Positions 34,416 to 43,194 are shown, numbered from the stretch's first letter. The stretch: DNA of 64,000 nucleotides from Nocardioides panacisoli (GCF_019448235.1 NZ_CP080409.1:2542001-2606000); one strand, 5' to 3'. Notes: generated by a model not told the origin, from the letters alone. Made by a program: numbers and translations.

Positions 34416-35945
34416 TCAGCGCTGGGCCAGGAGCTGGCGGACGGTGGCCGTGCACCCGCCGCAGCCGGTGGTCGCACGGGTGGTGGTCCGGGCCTGCTCG
34501 ACGTCCGAGCAGGCCCGGACGGCGCCGGCGCTCACGCCGGCGCAGGTGCAGACCTCCGCGTCGTCGGGGAGGTCCACGAGGGGGGCGGCGTCCGTCGGGG
34601 GCGGCGGTGGGAGCAGGAGGTCGCCGGGCTCGTCGGGGGCGAGCACGGTGCGGCGGTCGTAGTGCTGGGTGATGAGGCCGACGTGGCGCAGGTCGCCGAC
34701 GAGCGTGCCGGCCACGATGCGGCCGTCCCGGACGACGAGACGTCGGTGGGACCCGCGGAAGGGGTTGGAGACCTCCACGACCTCGCCGCCGGCGCGTGCC
34801 TCGCGCTCGGGGTCGCCGAGGACGGCGACGTCGAGGTCGGTGGCGCGCAGCCGGGCCACGATCCGCGAGCCGTCGTACGTCGTCGGGTCGCCGGTGAGGA
34901 CGTCGGCGAGGACCGTGGCCTGCTCCCAGGCGGGCGGCACGAAGCCGTGGACGTGCCCGGCGTGCTCGGCGCAGTCGCCGATCGCGTGGACGTGGTCGTC
35001 GCTGACGCTGGTGAGGCGGTCGTCGACGACGACGCCGCGGCCGACTGCCAGCCCGGCGGCGCGGGCGAGCCCGGTCGCGGGCCGACCGCCGGCGGTGAGC
35101 ACCACCAGGTCCGCGTCGAGGGTGTGGCCGTTGTCGAGCTCGGCACCGATGCGCCGGGCCGACGCCTCGCCGTGGTCGTGGAGCCGTACGACGCGGGCCC
35201 CGGTGTAGACCTCGGTCCCGAGCCGGGCGAGGCTGCGGGCGAGCACCCGGCCGGCGTCGGGGCCGACCTGGCTGCGCAGCAGGTGCTCCCCGCCCTCGAC
35301 GACCTCCACCGCGAGCCCCCGGACCGCGAGCGCCCGGGCGACCTGCAGCCCCAGCAGTCCGCCGCCGACGACGACCGCGCGCGGGTTGAGTCGGCACTTG
35401 TCGTCGGTCGAGTGCTCACTTGTCGTCGGTCGAGTCGGCACATCCCCCCGCCCGGCGGGAACAACTGCTGACTCGACCGGGAAGAAGTGAGCACTCAACC
35501 TCTCGGTGACCGCGGCGTCGAGCCGGTGGCAGTCGTCGAGGGAGCGGAAGGCGTGCACCGCCGGGTGCAGCCCCCCGTCGGCGTCGACCAGCCCGCGGAT
35601 CGGCGGGAGGGTCGGGATGGCGCCCGTGGCCAGCACCAGCGCGTCGTAGGCGACCTCGGAGCCGTCGGCCAGCTCCACGGCGCGGCGGTCGCAGTCGATC
35701 CGCACCACGCGGGTGCCGCGCCGCAGGTCGACGTCGTGCTCGGCGTACCACTCCTCGGGCCGCAGCGCCAGCGCCTCGGCACGGTGCGTCCCCTCCAGCA
35801 CGGCCGAGAGCAGGATGCGGTTGTACGGCGCGTGCTCCTCGGCGCCGATGAGCGTGATCGGGTCCCGGGACCCGCGGGCGCGCAGCTCCTCGACCAGTCG
35901 GACGGCTGCCATCCCGGCGCCGATGACGACGACGTGGCGGGTCAT
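34416..35945 (-). CDS. NirB-like FAD reductase with C-terminal [2Fe-2S] domain, likely electron donor of nitrate reductase
   Basis: 509 aa. FAD-binding VVVIGAGMAAVRLVEEL at the N-terminus, ATGAIP near 107, NAD-binding AVVVGGGLLGLQVARAL near 190, HAIGDCAEHAG near 310, and a C-terminal BFD-like cysteine set (CTCAGVS and TTGCGGCTA). The layout is that of NasB-type reductases that feed electrons to assimilatory nitrate reductase. Residues about 149-187 are encoded by a repeat array (35385-35499) inserted in frame just before the NAD-binding strand; related enzymes pass directly from the ERL helix to AVVVGGG. The gene overlaps nasC by ATGA. Confidence 0.88.
   Translation of the reverse strand: MTRHVVVIGAGMAAVRLVEELRARGSRDPITLIGAEEHAPYNRILLSAVLEGTHRAEALALRPEEWYAEHDVDLRRGTRVVRIDCDRRAVELADGSEVAYDALVLATGAIPTLPPIRGLVDADGGLHPAVHAFRSLDDCHRLDAAVTERLSAHFFPVESAVVPAGRGDVPTRPTTSEHSTDDKCRLNPRAVVVGGGLLGLQVARALAVRGLAVEVVEGGEHLLRSQVGPDAGRVLARSLARLGTEVYTGARVVRLHDHGEASARRIGAELDNGHTLDADLVVLTAGGRPATGLARAAGLAVGRGVVVDDRLTSVSDDHVHAIGDCAEHAGHVHGFVPPAWEQATVLADVLTGDPTTYDGSRIVARLRATDLDVAVLGDPEREARAGGEVVEVSNPFRGSHRRLVVRDGRIVAGTLVGDLRHVGLITQHYDRRTVLAPDEPGDLLLPPPPPTDAAPLVDLPDDAEVCTCAGVSAGAVRACSDVEQARTTTRATTGCGGCTATVRQLLAQR
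35385..35499. repeat. In-frame array of five 22-bp units (family B) inside the FAD reductase gene
   Basis: Three direct units (35385, 35407, 35429), each beginning GTYGAGT and containing CAC then TTGTCGTCG, are followed by a 5-bp centre (CCCGG) and two inverted units (35456-35477 and 35478-35499). Units alternate between a CGGCAC/CAGCAG and a GCTCAC variant. The whole can fold into a long hairpin. The coding strand reads through it without a stop. Confidence 0.85.
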
Positions 35946-38020
35946 GGCGCGACCCCCTCGGCGGCCTCGACGCTCGCGGCGCACACCTTGAACTCCGGCA
36001 TCCGCGAGGAGGGGTCGAGGGCGTCGTTGGTCAGCCGATTGGCGCCGATCCAGTGGAACGGGACGAACGCCGTGTCGGGGCGGATGGTGGTGACCACGCG
36101 CGCGGGCGCGACCAGCTCCCCCCGCCGGGTCGCGATCCGTACGTCGTCGCCGTCGCGGACCGACAGCCGGCGCGCGAGCAGCGGGTGGACCTCGACGAAC
36201 GGGCCGGTGTCGGGCAGGTCCCGCACGCGGCGCGTCTGGGCGCCGGACTGGTACTGCGCCAACACCCGCCCGGTCGTGAGGTGCAGCGGGTACGTCGCGT
36301 CGGTCGGCTCGGCCGGACCGCCGTGCTCGACGGGGAGGAAGCGCGCGCGGCCGGTCGCGGTGGGGAACCGCTCGGCGAACATCCGCGGCGTGCCCTCGCT
36401 GCCCTCGGGGCAGGGCCAGAAGACCCCGCCGCGCTCGCGGATGGCGTCATAGTCGATGCCGGAGTAGTCGGCCCGCCCGCCGGCTGAGGCCCGACCGAGC
36501 TCGGCGAAGACCTCCTCGGGCTCGGTGCCGAACGCGACCGGCGCGTCCAGCCGCTCGGCCAGCGCGGCGACCACCTCCAGGTCGCTGCGGACGCCCGCCG
36601 GCGGCGCGGTCGCCTGCTGGCGCAGCACGACCCGGCCCTCGAGGTTGGTCATGGTGCCGGTCTCCTCGGCCCACTGGGTGACCGGGAGGACGACGTCCGC
36701 GAGCGCCGCCGTCTCGCTCATTACCAGGTCGCACACCACGAGCAGGTCCAGGGCCTCGAGCCGGCCGGTGACGTGGCCGGCCCGCGGTGCGGAGACCACG
36801 ATGTTGGAGCCGAAGACCAGCAGGGCACGGGGTCCGTCGTCCTGCCCGAGCGCGTCCAACAGCTCGTACGCCGACCGTCCCCTGCCGGGCAGCGTCTCCG
36901 GCGCGACGCCCCACACCCGGGCGACGTGGGCGCGGGCGTCGGGGTCGTCGATCATCCGGTAGCCGGGCAGCTGGTCGGCCTTCTGGCCGTGCTCGCGGCC
37001 GCCCTGCCCGTTGCCCTGGCCGGTGAGGCAGCCGTAGCCGGCGTGCTCGGTGCCGGGCATGCCGAGTGCGAGCGCGACGTTGATCCAGCCGAGCACGGTG
37101 GCGGTGCCCTGGGCGTGCTGCTCCGCGCCTCGCGCGGTCAGCACCACCACGCGGTCCGCGGCGAGCACGTCGACCAGGGCGTCGAGCTCGGCGGTGTGGA
37201 TGCCGGTGACGCGCTCGACGCGCTCGGGCCACCACGAGGTCGCCGACCGGCGTACGTCCTCCCACCCGGTGGTACGCCGCGCGACGTACTCCTCGTCGAC
37301 GAGCCCGCGCGCGTCGAGCAGGTGGAGCACGCCGAGCGCGAGCGCGAGGTCGGTGCCGGGCACGGGTTGGAGGTGGAGGTCGGCCCGTTCGGCGGTCGGC
37401 GTCCGGCGCGGGTCGACGACGACCAGCCGGCCCCCCGCCTCGCGGAGCCGGTCGAGGTGCCGGGCGGCCGGCGGCATGGTCTCGGCGAGGTTGGAGCCGA
37501 CGAGGACGACCGTGTCGGCCTGCTCGATGTCGACGAGGGGGAACGGCAGGCCACGGTCGATGCCGAACGCCTGGTTGCTCGCGCTGGCCGCCGAGCTCAT
37601 GCACCACCGGCCGTTGTAGTCGATCTGGGAGGTGCCCAGGGCGACGCGGGCGAACTTGCCGAGCTGGTAGGCCTTCTCGTTGGTGAGGCCGCCACCACCG
37701 AAGACCGCCACGGCGTCGGCCCCGTGGGCCGCCTGCAGGGCGCGGATCCGCCCGGCGACGAGGTCGAGGGCCTCGTCCCAGTCGGCGGCGCGCAGGGCCC
37801 CGGTCCGTCGGTCGCGGACCAGGGGCTGGGTGAGCCGCTCGCGCCGGTCGAGGCCGCCGGCGGTCCAGCCCTTGCGGCACAGTGCGCCGGCGTTGACGGG
37901 GAACTCCTCCCACGACTGCACCGTGATCGCGCCGCGACGGCCGGGCGCGACCTTCATCCCGCACTGCAGGCTGCAGTAGGGGCAGTGCGTCGTCGTCGCA
38001 CCGGTGTCGTCGCTGGTCAT
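35942..38020 (-). CDS. nasC: Assimilatory nitrate reductase catalytic subunit (molybdopterin)
   Basis: 692 aa. The N-terminal [4Fe-4S] site is CPYCSLQC and CRKG, followed by the bis-MGD domains: GGGGLTNEKAYQLGKFAR, YNGRWCMSSA (a cysteine rather than selenocysteine in the molybdenum region), GSNLAETMPP, and the dinucleotide-binding C-terminal domain (PLHLTTGRVLAQYQSG, FVPFHWIGANRLTNDALDP). It reduces nitrate to nitrite in the cytoplasm; there is no Tat signal. ATG 38020 has GAGG at good distance and is preferred to the ATG eight codons earlier. It overlaps the FAD reductase by four bases. Confidence 0.94.
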   Translation of the reverse strand: MTSDDTGATTTHCPYCSLQCGMKVAPGRRGAITVQSWEEFPVNAGALCRKGWTAGGLDRRERLTQPLVRDRRTGALRAADWDEALDLVAGRIRALQAAHGADAVAVFGGGGLTNEKAYQLGKFARVALGTSQIDYNGRWCMSSAASASNQAFGIDRGLPFPLVDIEQADTVVLVGSNLAETMPPAARHLDRLREAGGRLVVVDPRRTPTAERADLHLQPVPGTDLALALGVLHLLDARGLVDEEYVARRTTGWEDVRRSATSWWPERVERVTGIHTAELDALVDVLAADRVVVLTARGAEQHAQGTATVLGWINVALALGMPGTEHAGYGCLTGQGNGQGGREHGQKADQLPGYRMIDDPDARAHVARVWGVAPETLPGRGRSAYELLDALGQDDGPRALLVFGSNIVVSAPRAGHVTGRLEALDLLVVCDLVMSETAALADVVLPVTQWAEETGTMTNLEGRVVLRQQATAPPAGVRSDLEVVAALAERLDAPVAFGTEPEEVFAELGRASAGGRADYSGIDYDAIRERGGVFWPCPEGSEGTPRMFAERFPTATGRARFLPVEHGGPAEPTDATYPLHLTTGRVLAQYQSGAQTRRVRDLPDTGPFVEVHPLLARRLSVRDGDDVRIATRRGELVAPARVVTTIRPDTAFVPFHWIGANRLTNDALDPSSRMPEFKVCAASVEAAEGVAP

Positions 38021-38117
38021 GTCCTCATGCTCCGTGGTCCGCATTTCCGGTTCCGGCCGTCGGCGACGACCGCGATGTCACGGTCTCCTCACCGCCTCAC
38101 AGGTCGACGTCCGCCGG

Positions 38118-39632
38118 TCAGATCCGCGTCTCGGCCGCCCGGACGATCGCGGAACGGGGCCGCAGGTAGATCGCCCAGGTCAGTGCGGCACAGGCGACGT
38201 AGAAGACGGTGAAGATCCAGAACGCCGTGCTGATCGCGGCGACCTTGTCGTCGACCCAGGGTGCGGCGAACATCATCGGCACCAGGAAGCCGCCGAAGGC
38301 CCCGACCGCGGCGACGATGCCCACCACGGCCGAGGACTCCACGGTGGCGCGGGCCACCGCGGCGTCCCGCTCCGGGGTCCCCGGCGCGGTGCGGGCGGTG
38401 GCGCCGGCGCGCCAGATGGCGGGGATCATCTTGAACGTCGAGCCGTTGCCGATCCCGGTGAAGGCGAAAACCAGCAGGAACATGGCCAGGAAGACGGGGA
38501 AGTACTGCTCGTTGTCGATCGCGACCTGCGGGTCGGCGGTCGGGTTGGGCGTCAGGCGGGAGAGCGACCAGAGGATGCCCAGGGTGCCGGCAGCCTGCAG
38601 CAGGAAGTTGCAGAAGCTGACCCGGGCGCCGCCGTACCGGTCGGCGAGCCAGCCGCCGAGCGGCCGGATCAGCGAGCCGACCGTGGCGCCGAGGAAGGCG
38701 AACCAGGCGAAGTTGATGCCGGTGAGGACGCCGTCGTCGACCACGGAGAAGTTCAGCTTGATCACCAGGGGCATGGCCGAGGCGTAGCCGATGAAGGAGC
38801 CGAAGGTGCCGATGTAGAGGACCGACATGACCAGCGTGTGGTGCTGGCGTACGACGGCCGCGGTCTGGCGCACCGTGGACCGGGCACCGGCGAGGTTGTT
38901 CATGAAGAAGTGGGCACCGGCGGCGCCGACCAGGGCCAGCAGGGCGTAGAGGTAGGCGACCGTCTCGAGGTGGACGCCGCCCTCGCTTGCCCGCACCATG
39001 CCGAAGAGGCCACCCGCGCCGACGATGACCGGTAGTCCGAGCTGGATGACGGCCGCGCCGATGTTGCCGCCCGCGGCGTTGATGCCGAGCGCGAGACCCT
39101 TGGCGCGCGCTGGGTAGAAGGCGTTGATGTTGGCCATCGAGGAGGAGAAGTTCCCGCCACCGACGCCGGCGGTGGCAGCGATCACCACGAACGCCCAGTA
39201 CGGCGTGTCCGGGTTCTGCACCGCGACCGCGTACAGGACGGTCGGCACGAGCAGCAGCAGCGCACTGATCACGGTCCAGTTGCGGCCCCCGAACACGGGG
39301 ACGGCGAAGGTGTAGGGCAGTCGCATGAAGGCACCCACCGCGTTGGGCACCGCGACGAGGTAGAAGAGCTGCTCGGCGCTGAAGTCGAACCCGGCGCTGG
39401 CCAGCAGCGCCGCGCTGATCGACCAGAACAGCCAGATCGAGAACCCGACGTGCTCGGCGAAGATCGACCAGACCAGGTTGCGCCGGGCGACGCGGCGCCC
39501 CGTCCGCTGCCAGAAATCCTCGTCCTCCGGACGCCAGTCCGTGAGCCAGGTGCCGCCGGGCGGCACGGCTCCGGGGCCGGCGGTCGCGGTGGACCCGGCG
39601 GACTCGGTGGTCGGGGTGGTCGTGGTCGTCAT
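38118..39632 (-). CDS. narK: Nitrate/nitrite transporter, NarK family (MFS)
   Basis: 504 aa with 12 membrane helices. Nitrate signature regions are present: AGVGGGNFSSSMANINAFYP (near 165) and INAAGGNIGAA (near 193), with the conserved arginine in FMRLPYTFAVP. The N-terminal 40 residues are Thr/Pro-rich and cytoplasmic. It heads the nitrate operon; a 97-bp gap to nasC leaves room for an internal promoter. GAGGAGCCCCG precedes the ATG. A perfect inverted repeat (39649-39665) lies just upstream. Confidence 0.94.
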   Translation of the reverse strand: MTTTTTPTTESAGSTATAGPGAVPPGGTWLTDWRPEDEDFWQRTGRRVARRNLVWSIFAEHVGFSIWLFWSISAALLASAGFDFSAEQLFYLVAVPNAVGAFMRLPYTFAVPVFGGRNWTVISALLLLVPTVLYAVAVQNPDTPYWAFVVIAATAGVGGGNFSSSMANINAFYPARAKGLALGINAAGGNIGAAVIQLGLPVIVGAGGLFGMVRASEGGVHLETVAYLYALLALVGAAGAHFFMNNLAGARSTVRQTAAVVRQHHTLVMSVLYIGTFGSFIGYASAMPLVIKLNFSVVDDGVLTGINFAWFAFLGATVGSLIRPLGGWLADRYGGARVSFCNFLLQAAGTLGILWSLSRLTPNPTADPQVAIDNEQYFPVFLAMFLLVFAFTGIGNGSTFKMIPAIWRAGATARTAPGTPERDAAVARATVESSAVVGIVAAVGAFGGFLVPMMFAAPWVDDKVAAISTAFWIFTVFYVACAALTWAIYLRPRSAIVRAAETRI

Positions 39633-39648
39633 CGGGGCTCCTCGAACG

Positions 39649-39665
39649 GATCGGATGGTCCGATC
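39649..39665. promoter_or_regulatory. Candidate operator upstream of narK
   Basis: GATCGGA-TGG-TCCGATC is a perfect 7-3-7 inverted repeat, 17 bp before the narK start. It does not resemble the GlnR box (GTnAC-n6-GnAAC). It could be the NnaR target or an attenuator hairpin. Confidence 0.4.
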
Positions 39666-39791
39666 GTGGGAGCCGGTCGTTTCGCCCCGGGGTCGGTGCG
39701 CGTGGCCCCGAGGTCAACTTGTCCTCACGACTTCACTGCGACGGATCAGTCCGTTGTCCGCCGGGGCATGCCGGAATCGTTCCGGACCCGC

Positions 39792-41102
39792 CTACGGGCT
39801 CTCCTCGCCGGGGCCTTGGTCGGCAACCCATCGTGCAACTTGGGCTGCTCGTTGGGGATCTCGCCACAAGTGTCCCCGCCCCTCAATCTCAACGGCGCGA
39901 GTCGCGAGGTCAAGCCAGCGTTGCTGGAGCTCTGACGGCGCCACAGCATCGTCGGTGCTGTTCAAGACCAGCATCGGCATGGTGATTCGCGCATCTCCCC
40001 GCAGGGGAGCACGTCCGTCCGAGCACCCGCGGAACACCCATGCGAATGCCCGCATGAGCGGCTCCCGCTGATCGGCGACCTTGCGCCAACTCGTGTACCA
40101 GGGGCACGTATCAGCCCAGATTGCGACGAGCGACGGGTTCACCTCGTTCGCGCCTCGCAGCTCGTAGGTGCGTCCAAGACGTCGCAGCCGGCCCGCCAGC
40201 GACCTCGAGATCTGCCCGCTATCCAAGGCCGCACCAACCTCGTCGAGTACCTGTCGGTTGTCGCTCGGCAAGGTGGACAGAGCAATCACGCCGAGTGCAA
40301 TCTCCCGACCGGTGGCCTCGGTTCCGATGCCGTTGCGAGTCCATCGATCCAGTACCCGCTCTCGATCCGTCCTGCACGCTGGCGTCGCGCACCCTCGCGT
40401 GAGTGTTCCCACAGTCGCATCGGATCGTTGCCTGAGCAGGGAAAGCGCCGAGGTCCCCCTGGGCGGAGCGGGTGATTGCACCACCGCCCAGTCGGGCTGC
40501 ACTGCACCGCCGGGCATGAGCAGACCCTGCATACGAGTGGCGCCAAATGACTGTAGGTATGCCCCTACCAGATCCGTGTCGAGCTGAGCCTCGGCGAGCC
40601 GGATCGCCGACGTCACCGCCTCCTCACGGGTGGCCAAGAGTTCGAGCGCACACGCATCGCGCGGGTTCCCGTCGAAGGCGACACGGCGACACGGCGTGCT
40701 CGGGGGTCGATACACCCAGGGCTCAACCATCAGCAATACGTCGAAATCTTGAATCGCCGCGGGCACAATCAGGTCGAGCGGCACGTCTGCATCCGGTAGG
40801 CCAAGGCCCGGACCACCTGGATCCCACACGACAAGGCCTCGAGAGTTCCGCTGGGGGTGAATGACAACCGCCTGCGCGCCTTGCTCGCTCGCCAAACACG
40901 TCACCGACTCGACACGCGACTCGCACCACTGGGACACCGAACGTTCGGGAGCAACGCCGAACGCCGGCCCGCCCGTTGCGGGCTCAGTCTGCGCCGGACG
41001 GTCAGCATCCAAGACCTGAGTGCCTGCCCACAGCGCAGGCCCGGCCAACACCACCATCGCGATGGTCCCGACCCGCGCTACACGGCGCGGCCACCGCCGC
41101 AT
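39792..41102 (-). CDS. Secreted alpha/beta-hydrolase-like protein with TAP-like C-terminus
   Basis: 436 aa with an N-terminal basic region and helix (TIAMVVLAGPALWAGTQVL), so exported or membrane anchored. It resembles tripeptidyl aminopeptidase-type hydrolases: the oxyanion region VVWDPGGPGLG near 92, a nucleophile elbow YLQSFGATRMQG near 185 (Ser-Phe-Gly instead of the usual GxSYG), and the TAP-like C-terminal MPMLVLNSTDDAVAPSELQQRW with a final HLW. Six or more cysteines suggest disulfides. Base composition is visibly lower in GC than the flanking operons. GGAGGAG precedes the ATG. Activity is uncertain because the glycine before the serine is lost. Confidence 0.68.
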   Translation of the reverse strand: MRRWPRRVARVGTIAMVVLAGPALWAGTQVLDADRPAQTEPATGGPAFGVAPERSVSQWCESRVESVTCLASEQGAQAVVIHPQRNSRGLVVWDPGGPGLGLPDADVPLDLIVPAAIQDFDVLLMVEPWVYRPPSTPCRRVAFDGNPRDACALELLATREEAVTSAIRLAEAQLDTDLVGAYLQSFGATRMQGLLMPGGAVQPDWAVVQSPAPPRGTSALSLLRQRSDATVGTLTRGCATPACRTDRERVLDRWTRNGIGTEATGREIALGVIALSTLPSDNRQVLDEVGAALDSGQISRSLAGRLRRLGRTYELRGANEVNPSLVAIWADTCPWYTSWRKVADQREPLMRAFAWVFRGCSDGRAPLRGDARITMPMLVLNSTDDAVAPSELQQRWLDLATRAVEIEGRGHLWRDPQRAAQVARWVADQGPGEESP

Positions 41103-41180
41103 CAGAGCTCCTCCGTCACAAGTCCAAGAGACCCTGCGCGTTGGCCGTTCGCCGCGAAAATTCTCACCGCTGCGTTACGA

Positions 41181-42317
41181 TCAGCTGGCCCACTTAGATA
41201 CCTGCCCACCCCACTCGTCGCGGGTGAATCGGCAATCCCTGGTTGCGGTCTTGTTCTGGGGCCCTCGCTCCTTCGACCTGCACTTCCAGATGAAATAGTT
41301 CTGGTCGTAGCCTTCTTGAATCGTCACGAATTCGTACCAGGTCATGTTCGGGAAGTGCCCGTCCCTCATCGTGAAGCCCGACACGTAGGCAGCGTGATAT
41401 TGCCCTTTCCGCACGAGGCGGCCCTGATCGAAGGAAATTCGCTGGTGTCCGATGCGTCCGGTCCACACGTCGTACTCACTGCACTCGCGTGGAGTGAAAG
41501 TGAAAGGCCCGACGGAAATACCGACACCGTCGCGGCACGAACTCCAACCTTGTTTGGGCTTGGTGCGCTTCCACAGCCACTCACGAGCCCATTTATGGGC
41601 GCCGTCGGTCAGGTTCTGAGAAACCCACAATTTCTTGATCCGAGGCGACCCCCATCCATCGCTCGTTCGAGGTCGACCGACTGCGTGGCGCGAGATCTGC
41701 CAATAGTCGACGGGTTTCGTTTCGCCCTTCATCTTGCGGCGGTACGTCTGAAATACACCGTCGCCCAGGTAGTTGCCACGGAAATAGACCCGCAGTCGCA
41801 CACTGGAGTGAAAACTGTTGTCCCAACGTGGCCACGATCCCATCCCGGGGCCGGACTGCGACGCCGGGACCCTCGCGGGGTCATCAGCCATCTCGACGGA
41901 GGCGACGATCTCCCTTGGCGACTTCTCGCCCAGCCCAGAGCTTCCGCCAGCGCCCACCGTTACGGACTGCACCTTGACGTTCGAATCGGGTACGACCACC
42001 ACCGCCTGCAGATCACCATCAGTGACGGTTCCGACTCTGAGGTCGCGCCGGCCCACGTGCTTGGCGTGGGTCAAGGCTTGATAACCGATCTCGCGTTCCA
42101 CCGCGGCTCGCTCCAAGCCGCTCACGCCGGCCTCAGCCGGACGCAGTGCACGCGCGACTTGGGCTTGAGAGAACGTTGCCGCCACGGCAGATTTGATCGA
42201 CGGATCACCCGCCGGGCGCGCTGCGTCCTGCTCAGCCATGGCCGGCGCAGCATGTGCAGAAACTGCAACAGCGATCCCGGCAATCCCGATACGCGTTCCA
42301 AACCGTACCGACCCCAT
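41181..42317 (-). CDS. Secreted protein of unknown function in the AT-richer insert
   Basis: 378 aa. Signal peptide with cleavage near SAHAAPAMA-EQ (residue 26). The mature region begins with a helical segment, then a beta-rich C-terminal domain of about 200 residues rich in Trp and Tyr, with cysteines in WSSCRDG, PRECSEYD, WKCRSKE and TRDCRFT that may form two disulfides. No family recognised. The start is set by a GGAAGGAA ribosome site and by a strong promoter at 42407-42435 that rules out longer N-termini. It lies 78 bp before the hydrolase gene on the same strand, so the two may be co-expressed. Confidence 0.7.
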   Translation of the reverse strand: MGSVRFGTRIGIAGIAVAVSAHAAPAMAEQDAARPAGDPSIKSAVAATFSQAQVARALRPAEAGVSGLERAAVEREIGYQALTHAKHVGRRDLRVGTVTDGDLQAVVVVPDSNVKVQSVTVGAGGSSGLGEKSPREIVASVEMADDPARVPASQSGPGMGSWPRWDNSFHSSVRLRVYFRGNYLGDGVFQTYRRKMKGETKPVDYWQISRHAVGRPRTSDGWGSPRIKKLWVSQNLTDGAHKWAREWLWKRTKPKQGWSSCRDGVGISVGPFTFTPRECSEYDVWTGRIGHQRISFDQGRLVRKGQYHAAYVSGFTMRDGHFPNMTWYEFVTIQEGYDQNYFIWKCRSKERGPQNKTATRDCRFTRDEWGGQVSKWAS

Positions 42318-42406
42318 GCGAGTTCCTTCCCCGAGTGCGCATTTGAGAATCGCAGCCTCACGGACTCCAAGAAACGCACGGGGTCGGCAACCACGATCGC
42401 GGACAA

Positions 42407-42435
42407 ACACTAAGGGCAGAGCAGGTGGGTGTCAA
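42407..42435 (-). promoter_or_regulatory. Sigma-70-type promoter for the 41181-42317 gene
   Basis: On the minus strand TTGACA (42430-42435) is followed by a 17-bp spacer and TAGTGT (42407-42412). The -35 matches the consensus completely. The predicted transcript begins near 42400 and has a leader of about 80 nt. Confidence 0.7.
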
Positions 42436-42443
42436 TGAACGAT

Positions 42444-42872
42444 TCACTCAGAATCGGATCCCCGAAACAGCCGCCACGCACATTGCAATGCAACGACCCC
42501 CCCGAAGAACACCATCACCAGGCCCGGTCCCGGCATCCAGCCGCCGAAGCCGTACTGCAACACGTGTCCGATCTGCCACGAGGGCAGGACAAGACACACC
42601 GCCGACATCACCGCGGCATGACCGGCAGCCACGCGAGGCCACGGCATCAACACAGCAGCGAGACCGAGGGTGCCGGTGTAGAAGGTCCACAACCCGGGGC
42701 CCCCGGCCCCAGAAACCGGAATCCCGACCAGGTAAACCCACGGCAGGAAGGAGCCCAGCATCACCAGCACCACCGCGCCGATGAGTCGCTTGCGGGCGGG
42801 GTGCCACGCGGGACGGGTCCGGTCGGACCCGGCGAGGTTCACGCGGCGGCTCGAGGCGGCGGGGCTGCTCAT
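42444..42872 (-). CDS. Four-helix membrane protein, 142 aa
   Basis: A basic N-terminus, then hydrophobic segments LIGAVVLVMLGSFLPWVYLV, GLWTFYTGTLGLAAVLMPW, AGHAAVMSAVCLVLPSW and LVMVFFGGVVALQCAWRLF. The pattern resembles small actinobacterial membrane proteins of unknown role. It ends nine bases before the -35 box of the secreted-protein promoter. The start at ATG 42872 (MSSPAASSRR) is chosen because longer versions add a Gly/Arg-rich, non-membrane stretch. Confidence 0.65.
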   Translation of the reverse strand: MSSPAASSRRVNLAGSDRTRPAWHPARKRLIGAVVLVMLGSFLPWVYLVGIPVSGAGGPGLWTFYTGTLGLAAVLMPWPRVAAGHAAVMSAVCLVLPSWQIGHVLQYGFGGWMPGPGLVMVFFGGVVALQCAWRLFRGSDSE

Positions 42873-43194
42873 GCAGCGACCGTAACCGGAATCACGGCCC
42901 CGCGGGAGCCCGTCGGCACGCTCGCCGCGCCGTTCGTCGTACGCCGACGCGCCTCGGGGCGCGCCCAACGGTCGGTCACGCGCGACGAACGGCCGGATAC
43001 GGCCGGATGTCGCGTGTCATGCGACCCGTTCGGGCCATTCGGCGAATGCTCCACGCCGCTCGGCGCAGGATGTGACCGGCACCACTCCCACCCCTTGCCG
43101 TGACGTGCGCCACCTTGTTTCGCTCATCTCGTCTCACCCGAGCGGACGTCCGCGTGACGCCTGCCCGGCTCACCCGACACCCACGGAGGATGCG
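42873..43194. other. 322-bp upstream region of the DUF4212-symporter-acs block
   Basis: No gene seen. It contains CGCGAC/GTCGCG arms (42981-42986 and 43009-43014) enclosing a 10-bp-period direct repeat of CGGCCGGAT (42990 and 43000), which could be an operator. A degenerate CRP-like sequence (TGTGA-N6-CCACT) is near 43070. GGAGG precedes the ATG at 43195. Confidence 0.5.
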
